From Rhizobium pisi (GTDB lineage: Bacteria > Pseudomonadota > Alphaproteobacteria > Rhizobiales > Rhizobiaceae), in NCBI RefSeq assembly GCF_003938655.1, contig NZ_RJJT01000009.1, positions 62,001-126,000 of the forward strand: 64,000 bases of DNA. Reading direction: 5' to 3'. The position numbers and the translations under genes were made by a program. Under the pieces are notes generated by a model. It was not told the DNA's origin. It was given only the letters and a program-made list of their open reading frames with translations, and ran no database searches. Positions 57,305 to 64,000 of the stretch are shown here, one piece after another (the first letter of the stretch is position 1; each line of letters opens with the position of its first letter).

Positions 57305-57862
57305 TCACAGCGTGTGATAATCACGGTTCATATAGATGAGCGCCGGATGCTTTTCGCTGAAGCGGACGGCGGCGACCTCGCCGAATATGACGTTGTGGGT
57401 CGGCATTTCCTTGATGTCGGTTACCCGGCAATCGAAAGCGGCGAGCGCATCGGCAAGGACGGGTGCGCCGGTGACGAGCATGTCGAAACGGGCGCCGGCG
57501 AAACGCTCCTCATCGGTAAGCGCCGTGCGCCCGGAGAAGGCGTCGGCAACGCCTTGGTGATGGGCGCCAAGCGTGTTCAGTACGAAGATACCGCTGCGGA
57601 AAAAGATCTCGTTCTTCGGGTTGGTGTTATTTAGGCAGATCAGCACCGAGGCCGGATTGTCCGAAACCGAGCAGGCGGCGGTGATGGTGACGCCACGGCG
57701 CATGCCTTCCATCACCGTCGTCACGAGCTGCACATGGCCAGCATAGCGGCTCATGGCATCGCGATAAAGGCCGGGGTCGATATGCTGCCTGTTCAACACC
57801 TGCTTCTCCGTGCGCCCGATATGCCTGGAATCCTCTTCCCATTGCGCCAATATGGCGAGCAT
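57305..57862 (-). CDS. flavin reductase family protein
   Basis: A 185-residue FMN-binding flavin reductase-like protein. Typical segments: GHVQLVTTVMEGMRRGVTITAACSVSDNPASVLICLNNTNPKNEIFFRSGIFVLNTLGAHHQGVADAF and FDCRVTDIKEMPTHNVIFGEVAAVRF. It could supply reduced flavin to a monooxygenase; none is next to it. Start ATG 57862 is preceded by AAAAGG. It is upstream of the TfoX_N gene on the minus strand and divergent from the ABC binding protein gene. Confidence 0.88.
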   Translation of the reverse strand: MLAILAQWEEDSRHIGRTEKQVLNRQHIDPGLYRDAMSRYAGHVQLVTTVMEGMRRGVTITAACSVSDNPASVLICLNNTNPKNEIFFRSGIFVLNTLGAHHQGVADAFSGRTALTDEERFAGARFDMLVTGAPVLADALAAFDCRVTDIKEMPTHNVIFGEVAAVRFSEKHPALIYMNRDYHTL

Positions 57863-57980
57863 CGGTTACCTTTTCTACAATAGGACGGCTGAAAAGCGCT
57901 GCCTTTTGCTTGTTTTTCTTTGACGATCGCGGCCTTGCGGATAAAAGGGCATGGACGATGGCTAGGGATCTCCGCCTTTC

Positions 57981-59063
57981 ATGATCAACCTGCGTGGCAT
58001 AGCAGCATTTCTGACGCTGCTGGTAGCGGCGGCGCAAGGCCATGCGGCCGGCGTGACGATCGGCGTCGTCGCCCCTCAGGGCGGGCCGCTCGGCCTGCTC
58101 GGCGCGCAGATTGCCGCCGGCGCCGCTTTCGAGATCCAGCAATCGGGAAACAGCCTCGTGACCGTTAACGAGACTTGCGAGGACAATAGCGGTGCGGCGG
58201 TTGCCGATGCGCTCGTCAATGCGAAAGTCCAGGTCGCCGTCGGCTTCCTCTGCAGCGAAACGCTGGAAGGCGCGCTGCCGAAGCTGAAGGACGCCAATAT
58301 TCCCGCGATCACGGTCTCCGTACGCTCCCGCATCCTGATGGAGGATGCCTTGAAGAACGGCTGGCCGCTCTTTCGGATGGCGCCCGCCGATGGCGCCGAG
58401 GCGGCAAAGACCATCGAGGTGATCCTGAAAAACTGGGCGGCCGATCCGATTGCCCTGATCGAAGACGGCACCATTCATGGCCGCGAACTGACGGAAGCGG
58501 TGCGCAACGCACTGGAGCAGAACGGTCTCAAGCCTGTTTTCACCGATACCTACCGTCCGGGACAGGAGCAGCAGATTGCCCTCGTCCGCCGCCTGAAGCG
58601 GGCGGGCGCCACCAGGGTCTTCATCGGCGGCGACCGCAACGATGTCGCCGTCATCGCCCGTGATGCCAAGGTGGAGAACATCCCGCTCTCCATCCTCGGC
58701 GGCGATGCCATGCGCGCCGCCAATCAGCCCCTGCCGCTCGCCGATGGCGTGCGCGCCGTCGCCCTGCCCGAATATGCTTTGTTTCAGGAAGGTGCGGTAG
58801 CAGCCGAGGCGCTGCGCGCCAAAGGCACTGAGCCGGAAGGTTATGTCCTGCCGTCACTGGCCGCAGCACTCATTGCCGGACAGGCAGCGGAAGCCGCCGC
58901 TGCGGCCGGCAAGCCCCTGCAGGAGGCGCTTCTCGGCACGACATTCCAGACGCCGGTTGGCACCATTTCCTTCACCGGCGGGCATGAACTTTCGCAAAAC
59001 TTCTACCGCCTGCTCGAATGGCGGGGCAACGGCTTTTTTCCACCTGCCGCGCCGACACAATAA
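57981..59063 (+). CDS. ABC transporter substrate-binding protein (branched-chain amino acid/urea type)
   Basis: A 360-residue periplasmic protein of the Peripla_BP_6 type. Signal peptide: INLRGIAAFLTLLVAAAQGHA. The fold is seen in GVTIGVVAPQGGPLGLLGAQIAAGAAFEIQQSG, VAVGFLCSETLEGALPKLKDANIPAITV and VFIGGDRNDVAVIARDAKVENIPLSILGG. The ligand is not predictable; related proteins bind amino acids, urea or aromatic acids. No permease or ATPase genes are alongside, so it is an orphan binding protein or uses a distant transporter. Confidence 0.85.
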   Translation: MINLRGIAAFLTLLVAAAQGHAAGVTIGVVAPQGGPLGLLGAQIAAGAAFEIQQSGNSLVTVNETCEDNSGAAVADALVNAKVQVAVGFLCSETLEGALPKLKDANIPAITVSVRSRILMEDALKNGWPLFRMAPADGAEAAKTIEVILKNWAADPIALIEDGTIHGRELTEAVRNALEQNGLKPVFTDTYRPGQEQQIALVRRLKRAGATRVFIGGDRNDVAVIARDAKVENIPLSILGGDAMRAANQPLPLADGVRAVALPEYALFQEGAVAAEALRAKGTEPEGYVLPSLAAALIAGQAAEAAAAAGKPLQEALLGTTFQTPVGTISFTGGHELSQNFYRLLEWRGNGFFPPAAPTQ

Positions 59064-59126
59064 CCGGCCGCCAGCCTTGAATCCGGCCGCCGCGGTCAAA
59101 TGGCGGCCCATACGGAGTAAGACCTG

Positions 59127-59804
59127 ATGACGCTGCCCATTCGTATTGCCCCCTCGATCCTCGCGGCGGATTTCGCCAGGCTCGGCGAGGAGGTGCGCGA
59201 CGTGACGGCCGCCGGCGCCGATTGGATCCATCTCGACGTGATGGACGGCCATTTTGTACCGAACATCTCCTTCGGCCCTGATGTCATCAAGTCGCTGCGT
59301 TCCTATACGAATGCTACTTTCGACTGCCACCTGATGATCTCGCCTGTTGATGACTATCTCGAAGCCTTCGCCAAGGCCGGCTGCGACCGCATCACCGTCC
59401 ATGCCGAAGCCGGGCCGCATCTGCACCGCTCACTGCAGACCGTCCGCAATCTCGGCAAGAAGGTCGGGGTGACGATCAATCCGGCAACCCCGCTCAGCGC
59501 AATCGAGAATGTGCTCGACGATGTCGATCTCATCCTGATCATGTCGGTCAATCCCGGCTTCGGCGGGCAGAAGTTCATTCCGGCGATGGCGGCGAAGATC
59601 GCCGCGGCAAAGTCACTGATCGGTGACCGTCCGATCGAACTCGAGGTCGACGGCGGCGTCACGGTGGAAACGGCACCACTGATCGCACGCGCCGGCGGCA
59701 ACGTCCTCGTCGCAGGCTCGGCAATTTTCAAGGGCGATACGGTCGAGGCTTATCGCAAGACCGTCGCCGATCTGCGTCAGGCAGCCGAAGGGGCACGAGC
59801 ATGA
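59127..59804 (+). CDS. rpe: ribulose-phosphate 3-epimerase
   Basis: Interconverts ribulose-5-phosphate and xylulose-5-phosphate. A 225-residue TIM barrel with [15 protein letters not shown] at the start, [21 protein letters not shown] (metal-binding His and Asp), [26 protein letters not shown] and [31 protein letters not shown] at the phosphate site. The start follows GGAG. Its stop overlaps the next start by four bases. Confidence 0.96.
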   Translation: MTLPIRIAPSILAADFARLGEEVRDVTAAGADWIHLDVMDGHFVPNISFGPDVIKSLRSYTNATFDCHLMISPVDDYLEAFAKAGCDRITVHAEAGPHLHRSLQTVRNLGKKVGVTINPATPLSAIENVLDDVDLILIMSVNPGFGGQKFIPAMAAKIAAAKSLIGDRPIELEVDGGVTVETAPLIARAGGNVLVAGSAIFKGDTVEAYRKTVADLRQAAEGARA

Positions 59805-60526
59805 GGAAGCATTTGATGATGGGCGGCATGCTTGCCGCCGCACTCGCCGGCCTGCCCGGAATGTCACTTGCCGGCGACATCGCCAGCATTCAGCCGATCG
59901 GCTTTTCCGGCGACGGCAAGGTCTTTGCGTTCCAGGAATTCGGCATCAAGGAGACCGGCAACGTCCCCTATTCCGAAACCTATTTCATCGATACCGACAG
60001 CGGCGAATATCTCGAGGGCACGCCGTTCCGCACCGACCTGACCGACAAGGATGCCAATCTTTCCAAGGCGCGGCGTCAGAACCTCACGGCAGCGCGCAGC
60101 CAGATGGATAAATACGATCTTCTGACCAATCCCGGCCTGATCGCCGCCTTCAACCCGCCGACCGAACTTGGCTCTCCCTCGAAGACGCTCCGCTACACAA
60201 CACTTGCGACCGATGGTCCGCCGAAGGCGCCTTACACGCTCGCGCTCGGCGAGATGCCGGTGGCGGCGCCGAAGGATTGCGCTGCCGTCGACAAGCGGAT
60301 CCTCGGCTTCAGCCTGCAGATGATCGAGAAGGAAGGCGTTCCGAACCGTCAGGCGGCGAAGCAGGTGACGGCCGTTCCGGCCGAGCGCACCTGTTCGGTG
60401 GAATACAGGATCGGCGGCGCCATGGTTTACCAGCCGGAAGGCGCAAACCAGGTCCATATCGCCCTGATCCTCGCCTTTGATGCGGCAAGGAACGGACGCT
60501 GGATTGCCGTTCCGGTTCATCCCTGA
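59801..60526 (+). CDS. DUF2259-like secreted protein
   Basis: A 241-residue protein with a signal peptide ([20 protein letters not shown]) and a predicted periplasmic beta-rich domain. The segment [24 protein letters not shown] and the end [37 protein letters not shown]-like region match the DUF2259 (predicted secreted) family. Function unknown. It overlaps rpe by four bases (ATGA), so translation is probably coupled, yet the pairing of an epimerase with a secreted protein is not explained. Confidence 0.78.
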   Translation: MRKHLMMGGMLAAALAGLPGMSLAGDIASIQPIGFSGDGKVFAFQEFGIKETGNVPYSETYFIDTDSGEYLEGTPFRTDLTDKDANLSKARRQNLTAARSQMDKYDLLTNPGLIAAFNPPTELGSPSKTLRYTTLATDGPPKAPYTLALGEMPVAAPKDCAAVDKRILGFSLQMIEKEGVPNRQAAKQVTAVPAERTCSVEYRIGGAMVYQPEGANQVHIALILAFDAARNGRWIAVPVHP

Positions 60527-60528
60527 GC

Positions 60529-61014
60529 ATGGATCGCCTTCGGGCGGCAAAGCCGCCCTACCCCGATCTCTTTGCCGGCGCATTGCTCTGGGGCATGCAG
60601 ATGCTGGCCGCCGCCATGCTCGGTCTCTACCTGCGCAACGGCCTGCAGACGAGCCGTCTTGGCGAGGTGGCCGCACTCTATTTCCTTGGTGGCCTGCTCT
60701 CCTGGCCCTTTGCTCTGCCGGTCGCCCGCTTCCTCGCTTATAACAGGCCGTCGGAAGCCCGATTTGCCGCCTTCTTCGTGACGCTGACGGCGGCCACGAT
60801 CCTCATGACCGCCTTCCTCTTCGCCATGGAATATCGGATCTTCTATTCGCGCTGGCACGCCCCCTTCGGCAGCGTCGTCTGGGTCGTCCAATTCGTCTTC
60901 ACCAGCGTCAGCGCCGTCTACCAGTTCCTGGTGATCGGCCTACGCCTTTTCCTGCCGCTGGGGCTCGTCTGCCTTGTCGCAAGCAGCTATCATCTTGCCA
61001 AACGCATGCGTTGA
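60529..61014 (+). CDS. membrane protein of unknown function
   Basis: A 161-residue protein with four hydrophobic segments (about 18-38, 46-68, 82-105 and 115-155, the last possibly two). No family is recognised and no charged functional motif stands out. It begins two bases after the DUF2259 stop, so rpe, the secreted protein and this gene look like one operon. Downstream is a rhizobial repeat. Confidence 0.7.
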   Translation: MDRLRAAKPPYPDLFAGALLWGMQMLAAAMLGLYLRNGLQTSRLGEVAALYFLGGLLSWPFALPVARFLAYNRPSEARFAAFFVTLTAATILMTAFLFAMEYRIFYSRWHAPFGSVVWVVQFVFTSVSAVYQFLVIGLRLFLPLGLVCLVASSYHLAKRMR

Positions 61015-61043
61015 GATTGCCGCCCGTCTTTGCTACAGGGGCG

Positions 61044-61116
61044 CTAAAGCAATTTCGACAAAAGTGCCCAGCGGTTTTGCCAGGCAAAGCGCGAAGCGAT
61101 TTTGCCGGGAATTGCG
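61044..61116. repeat. second copy of the rhizobial intergenic repeat
   Basis: AGCAATTTCGACAAAAGTG to GCCGGGAATTGCG, closely similar to 2612-2683, with end arms AGCAATT / GGAATTGC. It separates the rpe set from purB. Confidence 0.8.
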
Positions 61117-61155
61117 TCTCAGACGCTCAAACCTCTTGAATGAAGGCAGCCGCCC

Positions 61156-62463
61156 ATGATCCCGCGTTATTCCCGGCCCGAAATGGTCGCCATCTGGTCT
61201 CCCGAAACCAAGTTCCGCATCTGGTTCGAGATCGAGGCGCATGCCTGCGACGCGCTGGCCGAGCTCGGCGTCATCCCGAAATCGGCGGCAAAAACGATAT
61301 GGGAAAGAGGCGGCGCCGCCACCTTTGACGTCGCGCGCATCGATGAGATCGAGGCCGTCACCAAGCACGACGTCATCGCCTTCCTCACCCATCTCGCCGA
61401 AATCGTCGGCCCGGATGCGCGCTTCGTCCACCAGGGCATGACCTCGTCAGACGTGCTCGACACCTGCTTCAACGTCCAGCTGGTGCGCGCGACCGACATC
61501 CTCATCGCCGATATCGACCGGCTGCTCCAAGCGCTGAAGACCCGCGCCTTCGAACACAAGGACACCGTCACCATCGGCCGCTCGCACGGCATCCATGCCG
61601 AGCCCACCACCTTCGGCGTCAAGCTGGCGCTCGCCTATGCCGAATTCGAGCGCTGCCGCCAGCGCCTGGTTGCCGCCCGCGAGGAAGTCGCGACCTGCGC
61701 TATCTCGGGCGCCGTCGGCACCTTCGCCAACATCGATCCGCGCGTCGAAGAACATGTCGCCGAGGCTCTCGGCCTGAAGGCCGAGCCGGTCTCGACCCAG
61801 GTTATCCCGCGTGACCGCCACGCCATGTATTTCGCCACGCTTGGCGTCGTCGCCTCGTCGATCGAGCGCCTGGCGACCGAGATCCGCCATCTACAGCGCA
61901 CCGAGGTGTTGGAAGCCGAGGAATATTTCTCGCCCGGCCAGAAGGGCTCCTCGGCCATGCCACACAAGCGCAACCCGGTTCTGACCGAAAACCTCACCGG
62001 CCTTGCCCGTATGGTCCGCTCCTATGCCATGCCGGCCATGGAAAACGTCGCCCTCTGGCACGAGCGCGATATCTCCCACTCCTCGGTCGAACGCATGATC
62101 GGCCCAGATGCGACAGTCACCCTCGATTTCGCCCTCTCCCGCCTCGCCGGCGTCATCGAAAAGCTGCTGGTCTATCCCGAGAACATGGAAAAGAACCTCA
62201 ACAAATTCCGCGGCCTCGTCCACTCCCAGCGCGTCCTCCTGGCGCTCACCCAGGCCGGCACCTCCCGCGAGGACGCCTACCGCCTGGTACAACGCAACGC
62301 CATGAAGGTCTGGGAACAGGGCAAGGATTTCCTGGAAGAGCTGCTCGCTGATGCGGAAGTTCGCGCCGCGCTTTCGGAGGAGGATATTCGGGAGAAGTTC
62401 GACCTTGGCTACCACACCAAGCATGTCGACACGATCTTCCGCAGGGTGTTTGGGAAGGCATGA
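61156..62463 (+). CDS. purB: adenylosuccinate lyase
   Basis: Makes AMP and AICAR in purine synthesis, 435 residues. Segments: RPEMVAIWSPETKFRIWFEIEAHACDALAELG, the His-bearing SRSHGIHAEPTTFG with TSSDVLDT ahead of it, and the family signature SSAMPHKRNP in GQKGSSAMPHKRNPVLTE. The C-terminal helices end with HTKHVDTIFRRVFG. The start is ATG 61156. Confidence 0.95.
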   Translation: MIPRYSRPEMVAIWSPETKFRIWFEIEAHACDALAELGVIPKSAAKTIWERGGAATFDVARIDEIEAVTKHDVIAFLTHLAEIVGPDARFVHQGMTSSDVLDTCFNVQLVRATDILIADIDRLLQALKTRAFEHKDTVTIGRSHGIHAEPTTFGVKLALAYAEFERCRQRLVAAREEVATCAISGAVGTFANIDPRVEEHVAEALGLKAEPVSTQVIPRDRHAMYFATLGVVASSIERLATEIRHLQRTEVLEAEEYFSPGQKGSSAMPHKRNPVLTENLTGLARMVRSYAMPAMENVALWHERDISHSSVERMIGPDATVTLDFALSRLAGVIEKLLVYPENMEKNLNKFRGLVHSQRVLLALTQAGTSREDAYRLVQRNAMKVWEQGKDFLEELLADAEVRAALSEEDIREKFDLGYHTKHVDTIFRRVFGKA

Positions 62464-62519
62464 GCGATCCCCGATAGCGATATTGCAACGCCCTGAAGGC
62501 GCCATCGCTGTCTAATTGG

Positions 62520-62596
62520 CGTCATCCTCGGCCTTGTGCCGAGGATCTGCTACATATCAACGGCTGCAGTTGCTCGGGACAAGCCCGAGCATGACG
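62520..62596. repeat. imperfect inverted repeat, dispersed-element type
   Basis: Arms CGTCATCCTCGG at 62520-62543 and CTCGGGACAAGCC at 62573-62596 are reverse complements over 24 bases with three mismatches, and each arm is itself a small palindrome (CTCGGCCTTGTGCCGAG). Such elements are common between convergent alphaproteobacterial genes. It lies between purB and the PF04120 gene and may terminate both. Confidence 0.6.
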
Positions 62597-62639
62597 AAGA
62601 AGGTTGGCAGACACTGTCGGCGGTCCGGTGGCGCCGTTT

Positions 62640-63101
62640 TTATTTCTGCTTCGCCGGCTTGGCGGAAACTCGTCGCTTCCTCGCCACCGCCTTTTTCGAC
62701 GGTGCGGCCTCGGCTGTTTCCTCTGTCATGCAGGCCTCCCTCTCACCCCTGCCTTTGGCGGCCTTGGCCACCAACTCGTCGAGACGCTTCAGCTCCTCTT
62801 CGTCAAGATTCTCGATGCCGATGAAGCGGTTCTCGGCGTGGCTTGTCAGGATGATTTCGTTGAGTTTGGCCTGGATCGCTCGCGTGTCGCGCGTCTGGGC
62901 GTTCTGCAGCACGAAAACCATCAGGAAGGTGATGATCGTTGTGCCGGTATTGATGATCAGTTGCCAGGTTTCCGAATAGCCGAAAAAGGGGCCGAGCGCC
63001 GCCCAGATGACGACGACCATCAGCGCCAGGATGAAGACGACGGGTTTGCCCGCCCATTCCGATGTCTTTGTTGCGAAGTGGGCAAACAGATGCTTCATCA
63101 C
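62640..63101 (-). CDS. low-affinity iron permease family protein (PF04120)
   Basis: A 153-residue protein with two hydrophobic segments (PVVFILALMVVVIWAALGPFFG and WQLIINTGTTIITFLMVFVLQ) and a cytosolic stretch QNAQTRDTRAIQAKLNEIILTSHAENRFIGIENLDEEELKRLDEL, characteristic of the PF04120 family. The name derives from yeast Fet4; bacterial members are not proven iron transporters. A Lys/Arg/Ala-rich tail ends it. The gene is convergent with purB and follows the DUF2189 gene at about 107 bases. Confidence 0.85.
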   Translation of the reverse strand: MMKHLFAHFATKTSEWAGKPVVFILALMVVVIWAALGPFFGYSETWQLIINTGTTIITFLMVFVLQNAQTRDTRAIQAKLNEIILTSHAENRFIGIENLDEEELKRLDELVAKAAKGRGEREACMTEETAEAAPSKKAVARKRRVSAKPAKQK

Positions 63102-63207
63102 TACCTCTGAAATCCTGCCTCGAAGTCCGTGCTAAAAAACTCCGAGGCAGGTCCGAAGGTTCCCCCGGGGATCGAGTTGCGACCGAAACCCAGGGGCAAC
63201 GCCGTGG

Positions 63208-63993
63208 TTACGCGGCTTCCCGCGCAACCAGCTTGCGATAGAGATGCCAGGTCGCATGGCCGAGGATCGGAATGACGAGCGCAAGACCGGCAAAGACCGG
63301 GATCGTGCCGATGACGAGCAGTGCGGCCACGATCAGGCCCCAGAGCAGCACCGGCACCGGATTGATGAGCGTGGCGCGGATCGAGGTCACGACGGCGGAA
63401 ACCGCCCCGACATCGCGGTCGAGCAGCAACGGAAAGGTGATGACCGATATTGCCAGCACGACGAGTGCGAAAACGAAGCCGATGAGATTGCCCCAGATGA
63501 TCAGCTGCATGCCCTGGGGCGTGCCGAAGACCTGGCGGGTGAAATCGCCCATGGTGCGCGGAAACACTTCGCCGAGCAGGTTGCTGTAAAGCGTCTGCGC
63601 CGTTACCAGCCAGACGACGAAGAGGGCAAGAAGCATCAGCCCGACCGCCACGATCGCCGGCAGCGCCGGCGAATGGCGCACATCAAGCGCATGCGTCCAC
63701 GACATGTCGACGCCAGCCTCGCGACGGCGGCTGATCTCGTAAAGGCCGATCGCGGCGATCGGACCGATCAGCACGAAGCCCGCCATCAGCGGGAAAACCA
63801 TCGGCAGAAGGTTGGCGCCCGAGGTCCACAGCGTCAGGAAAACGCCGGCGATCGGGTACATCAGGCAGAGAAACACATAGTGGGATGGTTTCTCCATGAA
63901 ATCATCGAATCCGCGCTTCAGCGCATCGAAGACGTCGGCGATGCCGATGCGATTGACCACGGGCCGCGCGAAGCTTTCACCCGCACCCGTCAT
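63208..63993 (-). CDS. DUF2189 family membrane protein
   Basis: A 261-residue integral membrane protein. The N-terminal segment RIGIADVFDALKRGFDDFMEKPSHYVFLCLMYPIAGVFL and the middle GPIAAIGLYEISRRREAGVDMSWTHALDV with later HATWHLYRKLV are DUF2189 signatures. Six hydrophobic segments are visible. Function unknown. The ATG at 63993 lies seven bases from the window end, so its upstream signals cannot be judged. Confidence 0.82.
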   Translation of the reverse strand: MTGAGESFARPVVNRIGIADVFDALKRGFDDFMEKPSHYVFLCLMYPIAGVFLTLWTSGANLLPMVFPLMAGFVLIGPIAAIGLYEISRRREAGVDMSWTHALDVRHSPALPAIVAVGLMLLALFVVWLVTAQTLYSNLLGEVFPRTMGDFTRQVFGTPQGMQLIIWGNLIGFVFALVVLAISVITFPLLLDRDVGAVSAVVTSIRATLINPVPVLLWGLIVAALLVIGTIPVFAGLALVIPILGHATWHLYRKLVAREAA

Positions 63994-64000
63994 GACATGA

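Noticed and set aside
62640..63101. Calling the PF04120 protein a true iron transporter.
   Set aside because: The name rests on yeast Fet4. The bacterial proteins have only two hydrophobic segments and unproven function.

Overview
The window is a G+C-rich chromosomal segment from an alphaproteobacterium of the Rhizobiales, most likely Rhizobium (R. etli / R. leguminosarum type). This rests on family content and signals: a rhizobial-style suf operon with a candidate iron-responsive (RirA/IRO) box, an ATP12 assembly factor, DUF1489, DUF982, DUF2189 and TfoX_N proteins, a gcvTHP operon behind a tandem glycine riboswitch, and intergenic mosaic repeats of the rhizobial type. There is no rRNA, CRISPR array, prophage or complete insertion sequence. 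Most of the window is core genome.

Layout. 0.1-8.3 kb: a D,D-carboxypeptidase with SPOR domain, DUF1489, L-serine dehydratase, then a less G+C-rich patch (VOC protein and acyltransferase-3), then a coupled DUF599 / DUF1624 membrane pair. 8.3-16 kb: LiuR-like MerR regulator with its own operator-promoter, MgtE, a deformylase paralogue that has lost metal ligands, a BON protein, a small secreted repeat protein, an ICMT-like methyltransferase, tRNA-Leu(GAG), LipB and a DMT transporter. 16-22.4 kb: propionyl-CoA carboxylase pccA and pccB, convergent and separated by elaA, a small secreted protein, yaiI, a guanidine-II-riboswitch-controlled sugE and a DoxX protein. 22.4-26 kb: a minus-strand set crcB - rluC - HAD phosphatase - ATP12 plus a lipoprotein. 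26-28 kb: a copper-handling pair (DUF2946 and a YcnI-PCuAC fusion). 28-33 kb: gcvT-gcvH-gcvP. 33-37 kb: a divergent SDR / TetR pair, a GH25 lysozyme lipoprotein, an orphan flagellar-rod-like mini-protein and a frameshifted alpha/beta hydrolase.

37.1-44.7 kb is the suf iron-sulfur assembly operon, read on the minus strand: cysteine desulfurase 2, sufB, an 81-residue tail-anchored-type protein, sufC, sufD, sufS, sufT, sufA. Its promoter has a TGA-N9-TCA box over the -35 element, and three regularly spaced GGGCAA...TTGCCC palindromes lie in the gap before sufB. 44.7-54.9 kb: alpha/beta hydrolase, anmK, tyrS, a YhdP/AsmA-like giant protein, divergent bcp plus a DUF455 ferritin-like protein, and an M23 envelope endopeptidase. 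54.9-64 kb: RhlE-type helicase, Nudix, TfoX_N, flavin reductase, an ABC binding protein, rpe with two coupled membrane/secreted unknowns, purB, a PF04120 protein and DUF2189.

The observations most worth a second look are the palindrome array before sufB, the two-hairpin guanidine-II riboswitch with its promoter ahead of sugE, the deformylase-like protein lacking two of three metal ligands, the 595-base insert that left a duplicated 5' stub of yaiI, the single-base frameshift that removes the catalytic histidine of an esterase, and the repeat-containing secreted protein behind a perfect 18-base palindrome.
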